Assembly: GCF_000160835.1 (NCBI RefSeq) | Contig: NZ_GG700733.1 | Span: 244,609 to 308,608, forward strand | Direction: 5' to 3' | DNA length: 64,000 bases | Origin: Limosilactobacillus antri DSM 16041 | GTDB taxonomy: Bacteria; Bacillota; Bacilli; Lactobacillales; Lactobacillaceae | Part shown: positions 17,007 through 24,903 of the stretch, piece by piece | Numbering within the stretch: position 1 is the first letter of the stretch | Layout of the letters: the number at the start of each line of letters is the position of its first letter | Notes under the pieces: generated by a model | What the model was told of the DNA's origin: nothing | Databases searched by the model: none | Seen by the model: the letters and a program-made list of their open reading frames with translations, nothing else | Position numbers and translations under genes: made by a program

Positions 17007-18191
17007 ATGACCAAGCAGAAACGAGTTAAGTTAAAATGGGTAGCCTTGGCGAGTCTGCTTAACAATACTGGAGCTGCTTTTTTATGGCCATTGACCACCA
17101 TGTATGTACATAACTACCTTCACGAAAGTTTAACGACCGCGGGGATAGTGATGCTCTTGATGTCAATCTGCATGATGGTGGGCAACTATTTGGGCGGCTG
17201 GCTCTTTGACCACTGGGACCAGTACCATACGGCAGTCTTAGGGGTGACGATTTCGACGTTAGCCATCTTTACCCTGATTTTTGCGCATGGCTGGCCGTGG
17301 TTTGCCATCCTCATGATGCTGAACAGCCTCGGGGATGGGATTAACATGACGATCGTTAATTCTTACGGCTCCCTGGTTAGCGACCACAGTTCCCGCTACG
17401 TCTTTAACTATATTTACATGGCTTTCAACGTCGGGGTCGTAATCGGAACGCTGGCAGTAGGAGTGCTCTTGCCAATCAGTGTTGTACTGGTCTTTGCGGT
17501 GGCCACCGGCTTTTACTTCCTGCTCGCCCTCGTGGTGGTGTTGACCCTCAATGTCCGGGTACCGCTGCCGGCGAAAGCCCCGCGTACTAAGGATAAGGCC
17601 GCGTCCGGGAAGCACCGGCGGGCCCTCACGTTAATCTGGCTAATTCTGTTAAACTTCGTGACGATCCACCTGAGCTACTCGCTCTGGGAAAGCGTGATGG
17701 CGGTGCACATGACCAACATGGGGATCCCCTTTTACGCTTACAGTCTCCTGTGGACGCTCAACGGGGTCCTGATCCTCGTGGGGCAGCCGCTGGTGAATAA
17801 GCTGAGCCCCTACGTGCGCTTGTCCAGCCAAATTATGGTCGGAATTTTGATTTTTGCGAGCTCCTTTCTCCTGTTGATTTTTGCTCGGAGCCTCTGGGCC
17901 TTCGTCCTCGACTTTGTCCTCTTGACGGTGGGGGAAATGGCTAGTTTTGCGGGCTTGCCAGCCTGGATCTCCCAATTGACGACGGTAAACGAGGCTGGTC
18001 ACTACCAGGGCCTCCTTAATATCATGATGTCGATCGGGCGGGCGATTGGACCACTCTATGGCGGTTTCGTGATTGACCACGGAAATTACCAGGAACTGTT
18101 TATCTCGGTCTTTTTGATGATGGCAGTGACCCTTGGCGGGGTCTTTGCCTACCTGCTGCGGCTCCGGCGGTTCAGCGAAAGCGCGAAATAG
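17007..18191 (+). CDS. MFS transporter (probable efflux)
   Basis: A 394-residue major facilitator with 12 predicted membrane segments. The loop after segment 2 reads GGWLFDHWDQYH, a variant of the MFS motif A (GxLaDrxGrr). A basic cytoplasmic loop between segments 6 and 7 (about residues 180-205) divides the two halves. The sequence looks like DHA1-type drug or metabolite exporters; substrate unknown. It follows the two-TM membrane protein with 22 bases between them and is succeeded by the hisS T-box leader, which has its own promoter. Confidence 0.88.
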   Translation: MTKQKRVKLKWVALASLLNNTGAAFLWPLTTMYVHNYLHESLTTAGIVMLLMSICMMVGNYLGGWLFDHWDQYHTAVLGVTISTLAIFTLIFAHGWPWFAILMMLNSLGDGINMTIVNSYGSLVSDHSSRYVFNYIYMAFNVGVVIGTLAVGVLLPISVVLVFAVATGFYFLLALVVVLTLNVRVPLPAKAPRTKDKAASGKHRRALTLIWLILLNFVTIHLSYSLWESVMAVHMTNMGIPFYAYSLLWTLNGVLILVGQPLVNKLSPYVRLSSQIMVGILIFASSFLLLIFARSLWAFVLDFVLLTVGEMASFAGLPAWISQLTTVNEAGHYQGLLNIMMSIGRAIGPLYGGFVIDHGNYQELFISVFLMMAVTLGGVFAYLLRLRRFSESAK

Positions 18192-18217
18192 TGATACCCA
18201 AACGGAGCTACTTATGG

Positions 18218-18484
18218 TAAAATCACTGATGAACTGAAAAGCACTGGAAGTAGAATAAAAGCAGCCACACCTTGACAGAGAACTAGCAATGCTGAGAACT
18301 AGCAGCGGCTGTGAAACCACCTCTACTGAGCTGAACCGGGGAAAAGAGTAGCCGGTTCCGGATGACCCGTTATCGTCACGAAGTTATCAACGACTTCTGG
18401 AGGCAGCGGCTGCGAGGCTGGTGCAAATAGAGGTGGGACAGTGAGTAAAATCGCCCTCTAAGGTTACGGCCTTAGGGGGCTTTG
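18218..18484 (+). promoter_or_regulatory. T-box riboswitch leader of hisS
   Basis: An extended -10 (TGGTAAAAT, 18216-18223) precedes a leader with the T-box sequence AGGTGGGACA (18431-18440) and a terminator GCCCTCTAAGG / CCTTAGGGGGC then TTT (18453-18483). UGGG would pair with a tRNA ending CCCA, and tRNA-His carries discriminator C73, so this fits His. A CAC triplet at 18318-18320 is the likely specifier. Confidence 0.85.
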
Positions 18485-18507
18485 TTAATGAAAGGGGAAG
18501 TTAAACG

Positions 18508-19785
18508 ATGGATTATCAGAAACCAAAGGGAACGGCGGACCTCTTGCCGGGGACCACTGGCTTGTGGGAAAAGGTCGAAGCAAACGCGCGGGAGGTCTTC
18601 CGCCAATTCGGCTACCGGGGAATCCGGACGCCAATGTTTGAAGACTACCGGGTCTTTGCGCGCAACGTGGGGGACACCTCTGACATTGTTGAAAAGGAAA
18701 TGTACGATTTTCACGATAAGGGTGACCGCCATATTGCCCTGCGGCCGGAAGGAACGGCCGGGGTTGTCCGGGCTTACGTAGAAAATAAGCTCTACGGACC
18801 GGAGTACCCAAAACCGTATAAGGTCTACTACATGGGGCCGATGTTCCGGTATGAACGTCCGCAATCCGGCCGGCAGCGTGAATTCCACCAGATTGGGGTC
18901 GAAGCACTGAATAACGAATCACCACAGATTGACGTCGAGGTGATTGCAATGGCGATGGCCCTCTTCCGGAAGTTCGGGGTGCCCAACGTTAAGCTGGTGA
19001 TTAACACCCTCGGTGACAAGCAGGTCCGGCAAGACTACCGGGAAGCCCTAATCAACTACCTCAAGCCGCATTATGATGAGCTGAGTGCTGACTCCCAGGA
19101 ACGGCTCTACAAGAACCCGCTCCGGGTCCTGGATAGCAAGGACGCTGGTGACCAGAAATTAGTCGCCGACGCTCCGTCAATTTTGGACTACCTGGATGAT
19201 GAATCACAGGCTTACTTTGACCAGGTCCAGGCCCTGCTCAAGGAATTGGGAATCGACTACGAGATTGATACTAACATGGTGCGGGGGCTGGACTACTACA
19301 ACCACACCATCTTTGAAATTATGTCGGACTCACCGGTGTTCGGGGGCGGCTACACGACCGTCTGTGCCGGTGGACGTTATAACGGCTTGATTTCCCAGCT
19401 TGGCGGCCCGGAAGAGGGCGGGATCGGCTTCGGTATGGGGGTTGAACGGTTAATGCTCCTCTTAGAGCAGGAAAACCCGGACTTTGCCCCGCAGGACCAG
19501 CTTGACCTCTTTTTGGCGAGTGCTGATGACCAGGGTGATAACTTGGCCTTTGAGCTTTTAAACAAGGTCCGTCAACACGGTATCGTTGCCGATAAGGATT
19601 ACAGCGGCGTTAAGGTCGGCAAGCAGATTAAGGAAGCCTTCCGGCGCAACGCTAAGTATTTCGCGGTCTTTGGCGACCGGGAAGTCAGTGCGGGCCAGTT
19701 CCAACTGAAGAACGCAGCGACAAAGGACGCGGTTGAAGTGAAAGTCGCGGACTTCGCGGCCGACCCGGCTAAGTATTTGAAGTAA
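18508..19785 (+). CDS. hisS: Histidyl-tRNA synthetase
   Basis: Class II synthetase of 425 residues that charges tRNA-His. Motif 2 is clear (MFRYERPQSGRQREFHQIG, about residues 111-129), as are the histidine-specific motifs GLDYYNHTIFE and AGGRYNGL and motif 3 (GIGFGMGVERL). The C-terminal anticodon-binding domain spans about 325-425. GGGG upstream of the ATG serves as ribosome binding site, and the T-box leader controls expression. In many lactobacilli hisS is followed by aspS; here a terminator and a convergent flavin reductase gene follow instead. Confidence 0.96.
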   Translation: MDYQKPKGTADLLPGTTGLWEKVEANAREVFRQFGYRGIRTPMFEDYRVFARNVGDTSDIVEKEMYDFHDKGDRHIALRPEGTAGVVRAYVENKLYGPEYPKPYKVYYMGPMFRYERPQSGRQREFHQIGVEALNNESPQIDVEVIAMAMALFRKFGVPNVKLVINTLGDKQVRQDYREALINYLKPHYDELSADSQERLYKNPLRVLDSKDAGDQKLVADAPSILDYLDDESQAYFDQVQALLKELGIDYEIDTNMVRGLDYYNHTIFEIMSDSPVFGGGYTTVCAGGRYNGLISQLGGPEEGGIGFGMGVERLMLLLEQENPDFAPQDQLDLFLASADDQGDNLAFELLNKVRQHGIVADKDYSGVKVGKQIKEAFRRNAKYFAVFGDREVSAGQFQLKNAATKDAVEVKVADFAADPAKYLK

Positions 19786-19792
19786 TAAAAAG

Positions 19793-19848
19793 AAGAGGTG
19801 CTGATTGGTAAAACCGGTTTGAAGGTTCACCATCAGGACCTCTTTTAT
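19793..19848. terminator. Bidirectional terminator after hisS
   Basis: AAGAGGTGCTGATTGGT pairs imperfectly with ACCATCAGGACCTCTT and ends in a T-run; it also serves the convergent reductase gene. Confidence 0.7.
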
Positions 19849-19866
19849 TGTTAGCCTCAAGTTAGT

Positions 19867-20628
19867 CTACTTCCAGTCAAGAGCCAGTCCTTGTTCCTGG
19901 AGCACTTTGGCGAGCTCGTCTCGCTGGTCTGGGTCACCCAGGTTGAGCTTGGCACCGTTGATCTGGTTAGTGAAGGTGTCAACGCGGCGGTTAGCGTCAC
20001 GCAGGTCGTAATACTGGTGGACCCGCTGGTCGTAATCAGCCAGGTCGTGGACGTTGAAGTCGGTCGGGTAGGCATTGTCAAAGGCAACGAAGTCAAGCGG
20101 CAGGCGGGGTTTGAGCTGCGGCTGTTGGTCAGGAATCCCGACTTGCAAGCCCAAGAGGGGCATCGTCATCTTCGGCAAGCTCAGAACTTTGACCAGGCGG
20201 GCCGGGTCGTTTTTGATGGAACCGAGGATGACCCCGCCCAGTCCCATGCTCTCGGCAGCCACCAGGGTATTCTGCAGAGCAAGGACGGTATCTTCCACTG
20301 CTTGCATGAAAATATCGGTGGTGTGGAGCCGGCCGTCGTCGTTCCCCATTTGCTGGCGGATTTGCTGGTTGCGGTAGAGGTCGACAACAAAGATCAGCAG
20401 GTCCCCGTTAGCGCCGACGTAGGGCTGACCAGAAATATCCCGGACTGCTTGGCGGAGCTGGGGGTCAGTCAGGTGGAGGATACTGAACTGTTGCATGAAC
20501 ATACTGGTCGAAGTGTGACTGGCCGCGGCGTAGAGGGTTGCCAGCTGGTCAGCACTTAGCTGCTGATCCTTGAATGCCCGAATCGTGCGGTGGTTGAGCT
20601 GGTTATCAATTGTTTGGTTATGGATCAT
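19867..20628 (-). CDS. NADPH-dependent flavin/nitro reductase (NfrA-like)
   Basis: A 253-residue nitroreductase-family oxidoreductase that uses FMN and NAD(P)H. The N-terminal NHRTIRAF (residues 12-19) is the typical FMN-phosphate-binding start of the FRP/NfrA branch. GLGGVILGSIKND (about 129-141) and the PLLGLQVGIP strand (about 160-169) are also characteristic. Such enzymes reduce flavins, nitroaromatics or quinones. It begins 21 bases after the stop of the NAD(P)HX epimerase gene, so the two probably form one operon concerned with nicotinamide cofactors. Confidence 0.85.
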   Translation of the reverse strand: MIHNQTIDNQLNHRTIRAFKDQQLSADQLATLYAAASHTSTSMFMQQFSILHLTDPQLRQAVRDISGQPYVGANGDLLIFVVDLYRNQQIRQQMGNDDGRLHTTDIFMQAVEDTVLALQNTLVAAESMGLGGVILGSIKNDPARLVKVLSLPKMTMPLLGLQVGIPDQQPQLKPRLPLDFVAFDNAYPTDFNVHDLADYDQRVHQYYDLRDANRRVDTFTNQINGAKLNLGDPDQRDELAKVLQEQGLALDWK

Positions 20629-20649
20629 TAGTAATCACCCGTTTTCCTT

Positions 20650-21291
20650 TTAATCATCAACTGCGTAGGTTCCCATATCATCGGCGATGGCGACCCGGCC
20701 GGCATACTCTTTTCCGGCACCTTTCGTGAGGCCGACCTTGTTAAACGCAAAGGTCACGGTGACGTCAGCTTTGACCGCGGTTTCCATTACTTCGCCGGTG
20801 TCAGTGTTGATTCCAGAGGGCATATCGACGGCAACCACCACGACGTCACTAGCGTTGATGGCGTCAATGGCGGTAGCGTAATTCCCCTTAACCGCCCGGT
20901 CGATCCCAATTCCAAAGAGGGCGTCGACGATTAGGGTGGCTTGTTTGAGGATGGTCAGGTCGCTGGTTTGCGGAATCTGGTAATACTGGCAAATCCGGTC
21001 CTGAACCCGGTGCTCCTCAGAAGCGTGGTCAGGGTTGCCGACGTTGAGGATGGTAACTTTGACCCCTGCGATGTGGAGGAGGCGGGCGACGTCTAATCCA
21101 TCACCGCCGTTATTGCCGCTGCCGGCAACTACCACCACGTGATTGAGGTTGAGTGGATAGGCGTTCAAAATTTCGTCCCGGACTGCTAATGCTGCCCGTT
21201 CCATCAGGACGAGGGAAGGAATCCCAATTGTGTTGATGGTGAATGAATCATAGTGCCGCATCTGTTCAGCAGTAATCGCTGCTTGTTCCAT
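20650..21291 (-). CDS. nnrE: NAD(P)H-hydrate epimerase
   Basis: A 213-residue YjeF N-terminal-domain protein that interconverts R and S forms of hydrated NAD(P)H so that a dehydratase can repair them. Motifs visible: GSGNNGGDGLDVAR (about 57-70), VDALFGIGIDRAVKG (about 115-129) and VAVDMPSGINTDTG (about 145-158). GGAGGT lies before the ATG. The usual partner NAD(P)HX dehydratase domain is not fused here; it must be encoded elsewhere. Located upstream of the flavin reductase on the same strand. Confidence 0.92.
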   Translation of the reverse strand: MEQAAITAEQMRHYDSFTINTIGIPSLVLMERAALAVRDEILNAYPLNLNHVVVVAGSGNNGGDGLDVARLLHIAGVKVTILNVGNPDHASEEHRVQDRICQYYQIPQTSDLTILKQATLIVDALFGIGIDRAVKGNYATAIDAINASDVVVVAVDMPSGINTDTGEVMETAVKADVTVTFAFNKVGLTKGAGKEYAGRVAIADDMGTYAVDD

Positions 21292-21411
21292 AAAATTACC
21301 TCCAATTAGTAAGTCTTATTCTAATGGTAACATGAATTTTCCGTAGCTGGTGAGTGACATTTATCCGGGAAATCGGTACACTTAATGGTAAGAACAGAGG
21401 GGGTGAGCTGC

Positions 21412-21804
21412 TTGGCGCGGCAAGAGGCAGAGAAATACTTTCAACAGATGACGGGAAAGAAGGTTGCGTGGACCATTTCGCAACCAGAGGACGGCCTGGT
21501 GCGGGCGGGGTACCCCCAATACGACCAGGAATTGTTAGACTTTGTCCGGTGTTTTCGGGATAGCCCGTCTTATGACCAGCAGTACCGGAAAACGCTGCGG
21601 CACTTTCACATCAAACCGAAATTAAACGGGGTGACCGTTAGCCAAGCCCTGCTGATTAACAATACCCGGGTGGCAAACGCCATGCTGTCACTGATTGTCG
21701 ATGGCGAAGACCTTCAGCGGGGAACCTGGGCAAGGGCGATGCAGGAAGGCTACTTTTACCAGCTATTAAAGCTGGCGGCCGAAGATGAGAAGGTGAAAGG
21801 GTAG
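21412..21804 (+). CDS. Small cytoplasmic protein, DUF6508-like
   Basis: A 130-residue protein with YDQELLDFVRCFRDSPSYD (about 34-52) and a C-terminal helical part. It seems to belong to the DUF6508 family, from memory. The TTG at 21412 is chosen because GAGGGGGTGA ends about 6 bases before it; an ATG 27 bases upstream lacks such a site. No catalytic residues stand out. Followed after two bases by the next small gene, so co-translated. Confidence 0.65.
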   Translation: MARQEAEKYFQQMTGKKVAWTISQPEDGLVRAGYPQYDQELLDFVRCFRDSPSYDQQYRKTLRHFHIKPKLNGVTVSQALLINNTRVANAMLSLIVDGEDLQRGTWARAMQEGYFYQLLKLAAEDEKVKG

Positions 21805-21806
21805 TT

Positions 21807-22130
21807 ATGAGCAAGAAAAACCAGTATCCAGTGCAGAAGTTTACGGGGGTTCCGGTCGAAGCAGATGCCGGTGGCCAGTACCAGCTAAAAGTTGACCAGC
21901 ATGGCGATGCTAAACTCCATACCTGGCGGACCGGCAAACATACCAAGGGCAAGTACCAGGGCCCCGGTCAGTTAATGCTGACGGAAAACAACCTGCCGGT
22001 GGTCATCCTGGCGGCAGAGCCAATGGCGTTTAAGGACCGTCACAGCGAAACGCCCCTGCAGCGTTTCCTCTCAGTCAGGGTTACTGATGAGGTCCTTCAG
22101 CAGGGCCAGGCAATGCTAGAGAATAAATAA
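21807..22130 (+). CDS. Small hypothetical protein (107 aa)
   Basis: Not recognised. The product is hydrophilic, has no membrane segment, and begins with a basic stretch (MSKKNQ). The middle has Gly/Lys-rich turns (TGKHTKGKYQGPGQ, about residues 43-56) followed by beta-like hydrophobic strands. It starts two bases after the stop of the DUF6508-like gene and is followed by a strong terminator, so it is the end of a two-gene unit. Confidence 0.6.
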   Translation: MSKKNQYPVQKFTGVPVEADAGGQYQLKVDQHGDAKLHTWRTGKHTKGKYQGPGQLMLTENNLPVVILAAEPMAFKDRHSETPLQRFLSVRVTDEVLQQGQAMLENK

Positions 22131-22172
22131 GTCCACGCTTTCGGGGTGTGCCGAAGCCGTGGACTTATTTGT
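22128..22172. terminator. Strong terminator hairpin
   Basis: AAGTCCACG pairs with CGTGGACTT, and the inner GGCTTCGG/CTTTCGG-like arms extend the stem; T-rich sequence follows. It sits between convergent genes. Confidence 0.75.
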
Positions 22173-22181
22173 TAGATATTA

Positions 22182-22562
22182 TTATTTGAAGGTGCCAATA
22201 ATTCCGCAGATCACACCACCGAGGGCGGGGATAAGCCACCAGTAGCGGGCGAGAAATTCCCAACCGTTATTGATTTCCCGGTAACGCCAGTGGTTTTCTT
22301 GCTGGCTTTGCTGAAGGTGGGCATCAATTAATCGATCCAGCTTTGACTGACTGACCGTTGGCGCTTTGCCCAGGACCAGTTCGTCCAAGGACACCTGTAA
22401 AATATCGGCAATTTGGACGATTTTATCAATGTCCGGCAGGGTACTGCCGTTTTCCCACTTAGAAACGGCTTGCCGGGAAACGTGGAGCTGGTCGGCCAGC
22501 TGTTCCTGTGACAGGCCTGCTGCTTGCCGTAAGTTAGCTAATTGGTGTTGAAACTTGTTCAT
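22182..22562 (-). CDS. XRE-family regulator with C-terminal membrane anchor
   Basis: A 126-residue protein: a Cro/C1-type helix-turn-helix at residues 5-60 (LSQEQLADQLHVSRQAVSKW, then LPDIDKIVQIADILQVSLDEL), a linker, and one hydrophobic segment at the C-terminus (about 103-123). Two longer proteins of the same design occur in this window. Such proteins may read membrane or envelope state. Target genes unknown. Confidence 0.85.
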   Translation of the reverse strand: MNKFQHQLANLRQAAGLSQEQLADQLHVSRQAVSKWENGSTLPDIDKIVQIADILQVSLDELVLGKAPTVSQSKLDRLIDAHLQQSQQENHWRYREINNGWEFLARYWWLIPALGGVICGIIGTFK

Positions 22563-22677
22563 TGCTGCTTCCTCATTTCGTTGAATTCGTAGTTCAATTA
22601 TAAGGGAACGGGGGGCGCCGACAAGAACTTACGAATATTTCCCGGGTAATTATTAGTTGCGGGTCCGCAACCGGGCG

Positions 22678-23034
22678 TTACCCCAGGTCCTTTTCCAGCT
22701 GTTCTTTGAGGATGACGGCCTGGTTATGCTGCTCGTCTTTGGCACCATACAGGAGAATGACGTTCTCTTGCGCGTGGCTGCCGACCAGCTCTTTAAGAAT
22801 GGTATAGGCAACGTTATCCCGGAGCTCGGCCAGGTAGCGCTGCTTGAATTCCGGATACTTGGCTGCGTCATGGTTAAACCATTTGCGGAGCTCGTTGCTC
22901 GGCCCCACTTCCTTTAGCCAGCAGTCAAGGTGGGCGTTCACCTTGGAGATTCCCCGGGGCCACAAGCGGTCAACCAGGATTCGGTAACCGTCCGTATCGA
23001 TTGGCTTGGTGTAAATTCGTTCAGTTTTAAGCAT
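22678..23034 (-). CDS. DUF488 family protein
   Basis: A 118-residue DUF488 protein, with the family hallmark VDRLWPRGISK (about residues 21-31) and a later KWFNHD (about 51-56) and ILLYGAKD motif. The family is widespread in bacteria; its biochemical role is not established. Ribosome binding site AAAGGTGG. Transcribed divergently from mpg. Confidence 0.85.
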   Translation of the reverse strand: MLKTERIYTKPIDTDGYRILVDRLWPRGISKVNAHLDCWLKEVGPSNELRKWFNHDAAKYPEFKQRYLAELRDNVAYTILKELVGSHAQENVILLYGAKDEQHNQAVILKEQLEKDLG

Positions 23035-23100
23035 TGCAGATGAACCACCTTTCGTTTAGTGTTACCTTAAGGATAAGTTTAGTAGAGGAGGATTTCAATT

Positions 23101-23733
23101 ATGTTGTCGGCGTTTCAGCAATTTTTTACCGGTCGGCCAACGATTGCGATTGCCCGGGACCTGTTAGGGAAACTGGTGACCTATGATGGCCCTGATGGTC
23201 GGACCGGTGGTTACATCGTCGAGTGTGAAGCCTACCTGGGTGAAAACGACTCGGCTTCCCATGCTTACCGGGGGCGGCGCACTGGCTACTCGGAATCGTT
23301 ATACGGCCAGCCGGGAAATATTTACCTTTACCAAATCCGGGGCCACTACTGCTTTGATATTGTCGTTCAGGATGCCGAGGAACCGCAGGGGATTCTCCTG
23401 CGGGGGCTGGAGCCGGCGGTCAACCCAGCATTGATGGCCCGCCACCGGGGGACGACGGGGGTAAGCGTCACGAACGGCCCCGCCAAGCTGGTTCAGGCGC
23501 TTGGTATCCACTCGCGGCAGCTCGATGGCCAGCCGATGGAGGGTAATAAGCTGACGGTTGACCTGACGACGTTTAAAATTCCCCGGGAAATAATTACCGC
23601 TCCCCGGGTTGGGGTGAACCTTGCTGGTAAGGATGGTGCGGCTCCCCAGCGTTTTTATGTTGCGGGCAACCCCTATGTATCAGGGATGCGGAAACGGGAA
23701 ATGGATTTAGCAACGCAAGGGTGGCGAGCATAA
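23101..23733 (+). CDS. mpg: 3-methyladenine DNA glycosylase (AAG/MPG type)
   Basis: A 210-residue glycosylase that removes alkylated purines in base excision repair. The catalytic Glu lies in YIVECEAYLGENDSASHAYR, the family signature (about residues 38-57); GNIYLYQIRGHYCFDIV and NGPAKLVQALGI are also typical. AGAGGAGG precedes the ATG. Its TAA stop is followed at once by the ATG of the MoxR-like gene, so repair and the MoxR/VWA genes are in one operon. Confidence 0.94.
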   Translation: MLSAFQQFFTGRPTIAIARDLLGKLVTYDGPDGRTGGYIVECEAYLGENDSASHAYRGRRTGYSESLYGQPGNIYLYQIRGHYCFDIVVQDAEEPQGILLRGLEPAVNPALMARHRGTTGVSVTNGPAKLVQALGIHSRQLDGQPMEGNKLTVDLTTFKIPREIITAPRVGVNLAGKDGAAPQRFYVAGNPYVSGMRKREMDLATQGWRA

Positions 23734-24903
23734 ATGGCACTGACCTACCAACAGTTATTAACCGCGGTCCCGCTGGTGCTGCGTGCGGGCAACGTTCCCA
23801 ATATCGTTGGCGATGCGGGAATCGGCAAATCCGCGCTGGTGGAAGAGGTGGCCCGGCAAATGGGCGCCCAGCTCTATACAACCGTGGTCAGCTTGAGCGA
23901 GAAGGGGGATTTGGCGATCCCAGTGCCGCCCCTGACGAGTGATTCCTTTGTGGAAACCAAGGACTACGGCCGCCTGGCAAACGTGCAGTATGGCTACGCG
24001 GAAACCTTGATTCGGATTATTAAGTTTGCAGAAGGGCACCCCGAACAGCCAATTATCTGGTTCCTGGACGAATTTAACCGGGGGAGCCAGGCAGTGCAAA
24101 GCGAGCTGATGAACCTGGTTTTACAACGCCGGATCAACTCCCTGCAGCTTCCCGCCCAAGTGAAGATGATTATTGCGGAAAACCCGGATAGCACCATGCT
24201 GGGCTTTGGCGACCGGGAGTATGACGTTGCGGTCGGCGATGCGGCCATCAATGACCGGACCGTGCGCTTGGTCATGACCACCGCCCCTGCGGAATGGCTG
24301 AAGTGGGCCCGGCACCGGCAGCCGGCCATCAATCCGCTAGTTATTAAGTACCTAAGCGACCACCCCGACCGGCTGCTGGTCGTTGCCAGCGGTCCGGAGA
24401 GCGACCTGACGCCGACGCCCCGGGCCTGGGAACGGGTCAGCAGCAATCTTGATGAATTAGAACGGCTTCCTCGGCCGGTTCAAGAACAACTGGCCAGCGA
24501 CCTCTTTACCGGGGACCTGGGAGCGGTTGTGGGTGAATCCTTTGCCCAGTTTGTTCTTGCCCAAGGAAGTGAGTTGACGTTGGCGGCAGTGCAGACCAGT
24601 GCGGCCGGGCAGGAACAGTTCCACTCGGCAACTGAGGCGGTTAAGGTGAACCTTCTCCGTGAATGGGTGGCCCAGCCGGGTGCTTATGGCCTGGATACGG
24701 AGCAGGGGGCCGCGGCCTTTGTTAAACTACTGCGCCTGGTCAGCGCTGACGGCCAGGTAGCGATTGCCCAATCGGTTGGCGAGGCCGGTCTGCCGTTGCT
24801 AACGGCGATGTACCAGCAGGCCGCCACGGTCCCAGCCGGAGCGGTGGCGACCCTCTACCGTGAGCTGGCCCGGGTTGCTAGTCAAGGGGAACGGCACCGA
24901 TGA
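23734..24903 (+). CDS. MoxR-type AAA+ ATPase
   Basis: A 389-residue AAA+ ATPase of the MoxR-like group. Walker A is GDAGIGKSAL (about residues 29-38); Walker B is IIWFLDEFNRG (about 107-117); a sensor-1-like region is MIIAENPDS (about 146-154). The C-terminal 150 residues are helical. MoxR proteins act as chaperones with von Willebrand A-domain partners, often for metal insertion or complex maturation, and the next gene encodes such a partner. The ATG overlaps or abuts both neighbours (TAA-ATG upstream, 4-base overlap downstream). Confidence 0.87.
   Translation: MALTYQQLLTAVPLVLRAGNVPNIVGDAGIGKSALVEEVARQMGAQLYTTVVSLSEKGDLAIPVPPLTSDSFVETKDYGRLANVQYGYAETLIRIIKFAEGHPEQPIIWFLDEFNRGSQAVQSELMNLVLQRRINSLQLPAQVKMIIAENPDSTMLGFGDREYDVAVGDAAINDRTVRLVMTTAPAEWLKWARHRQPAINPLVIKYLSDHPDRLLVVASGPESDLTPTPRAWERVSSNLDELERLPRPVQEQLASDLFTGDLGAVVGESFAQFVLAQGSELTLAAVQTSAAGQEQFHSATEAVKVNLLREWVAQPGAYGLDTEQGAAAFVKLLRLVSADGQVAIAQSVGEAGLPLLTAMYQQAATVPAGAVATLYRELARVASQGERHR

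Noticed and set aside
17649..18320. 223-aa minus-strand frame across the MFS gene and hisS leader
   Set aside because: Antisense to membrane-protein coding sequence and to the T-box leader; composition rich in His/Gln/Arg as expected for such a shadow.
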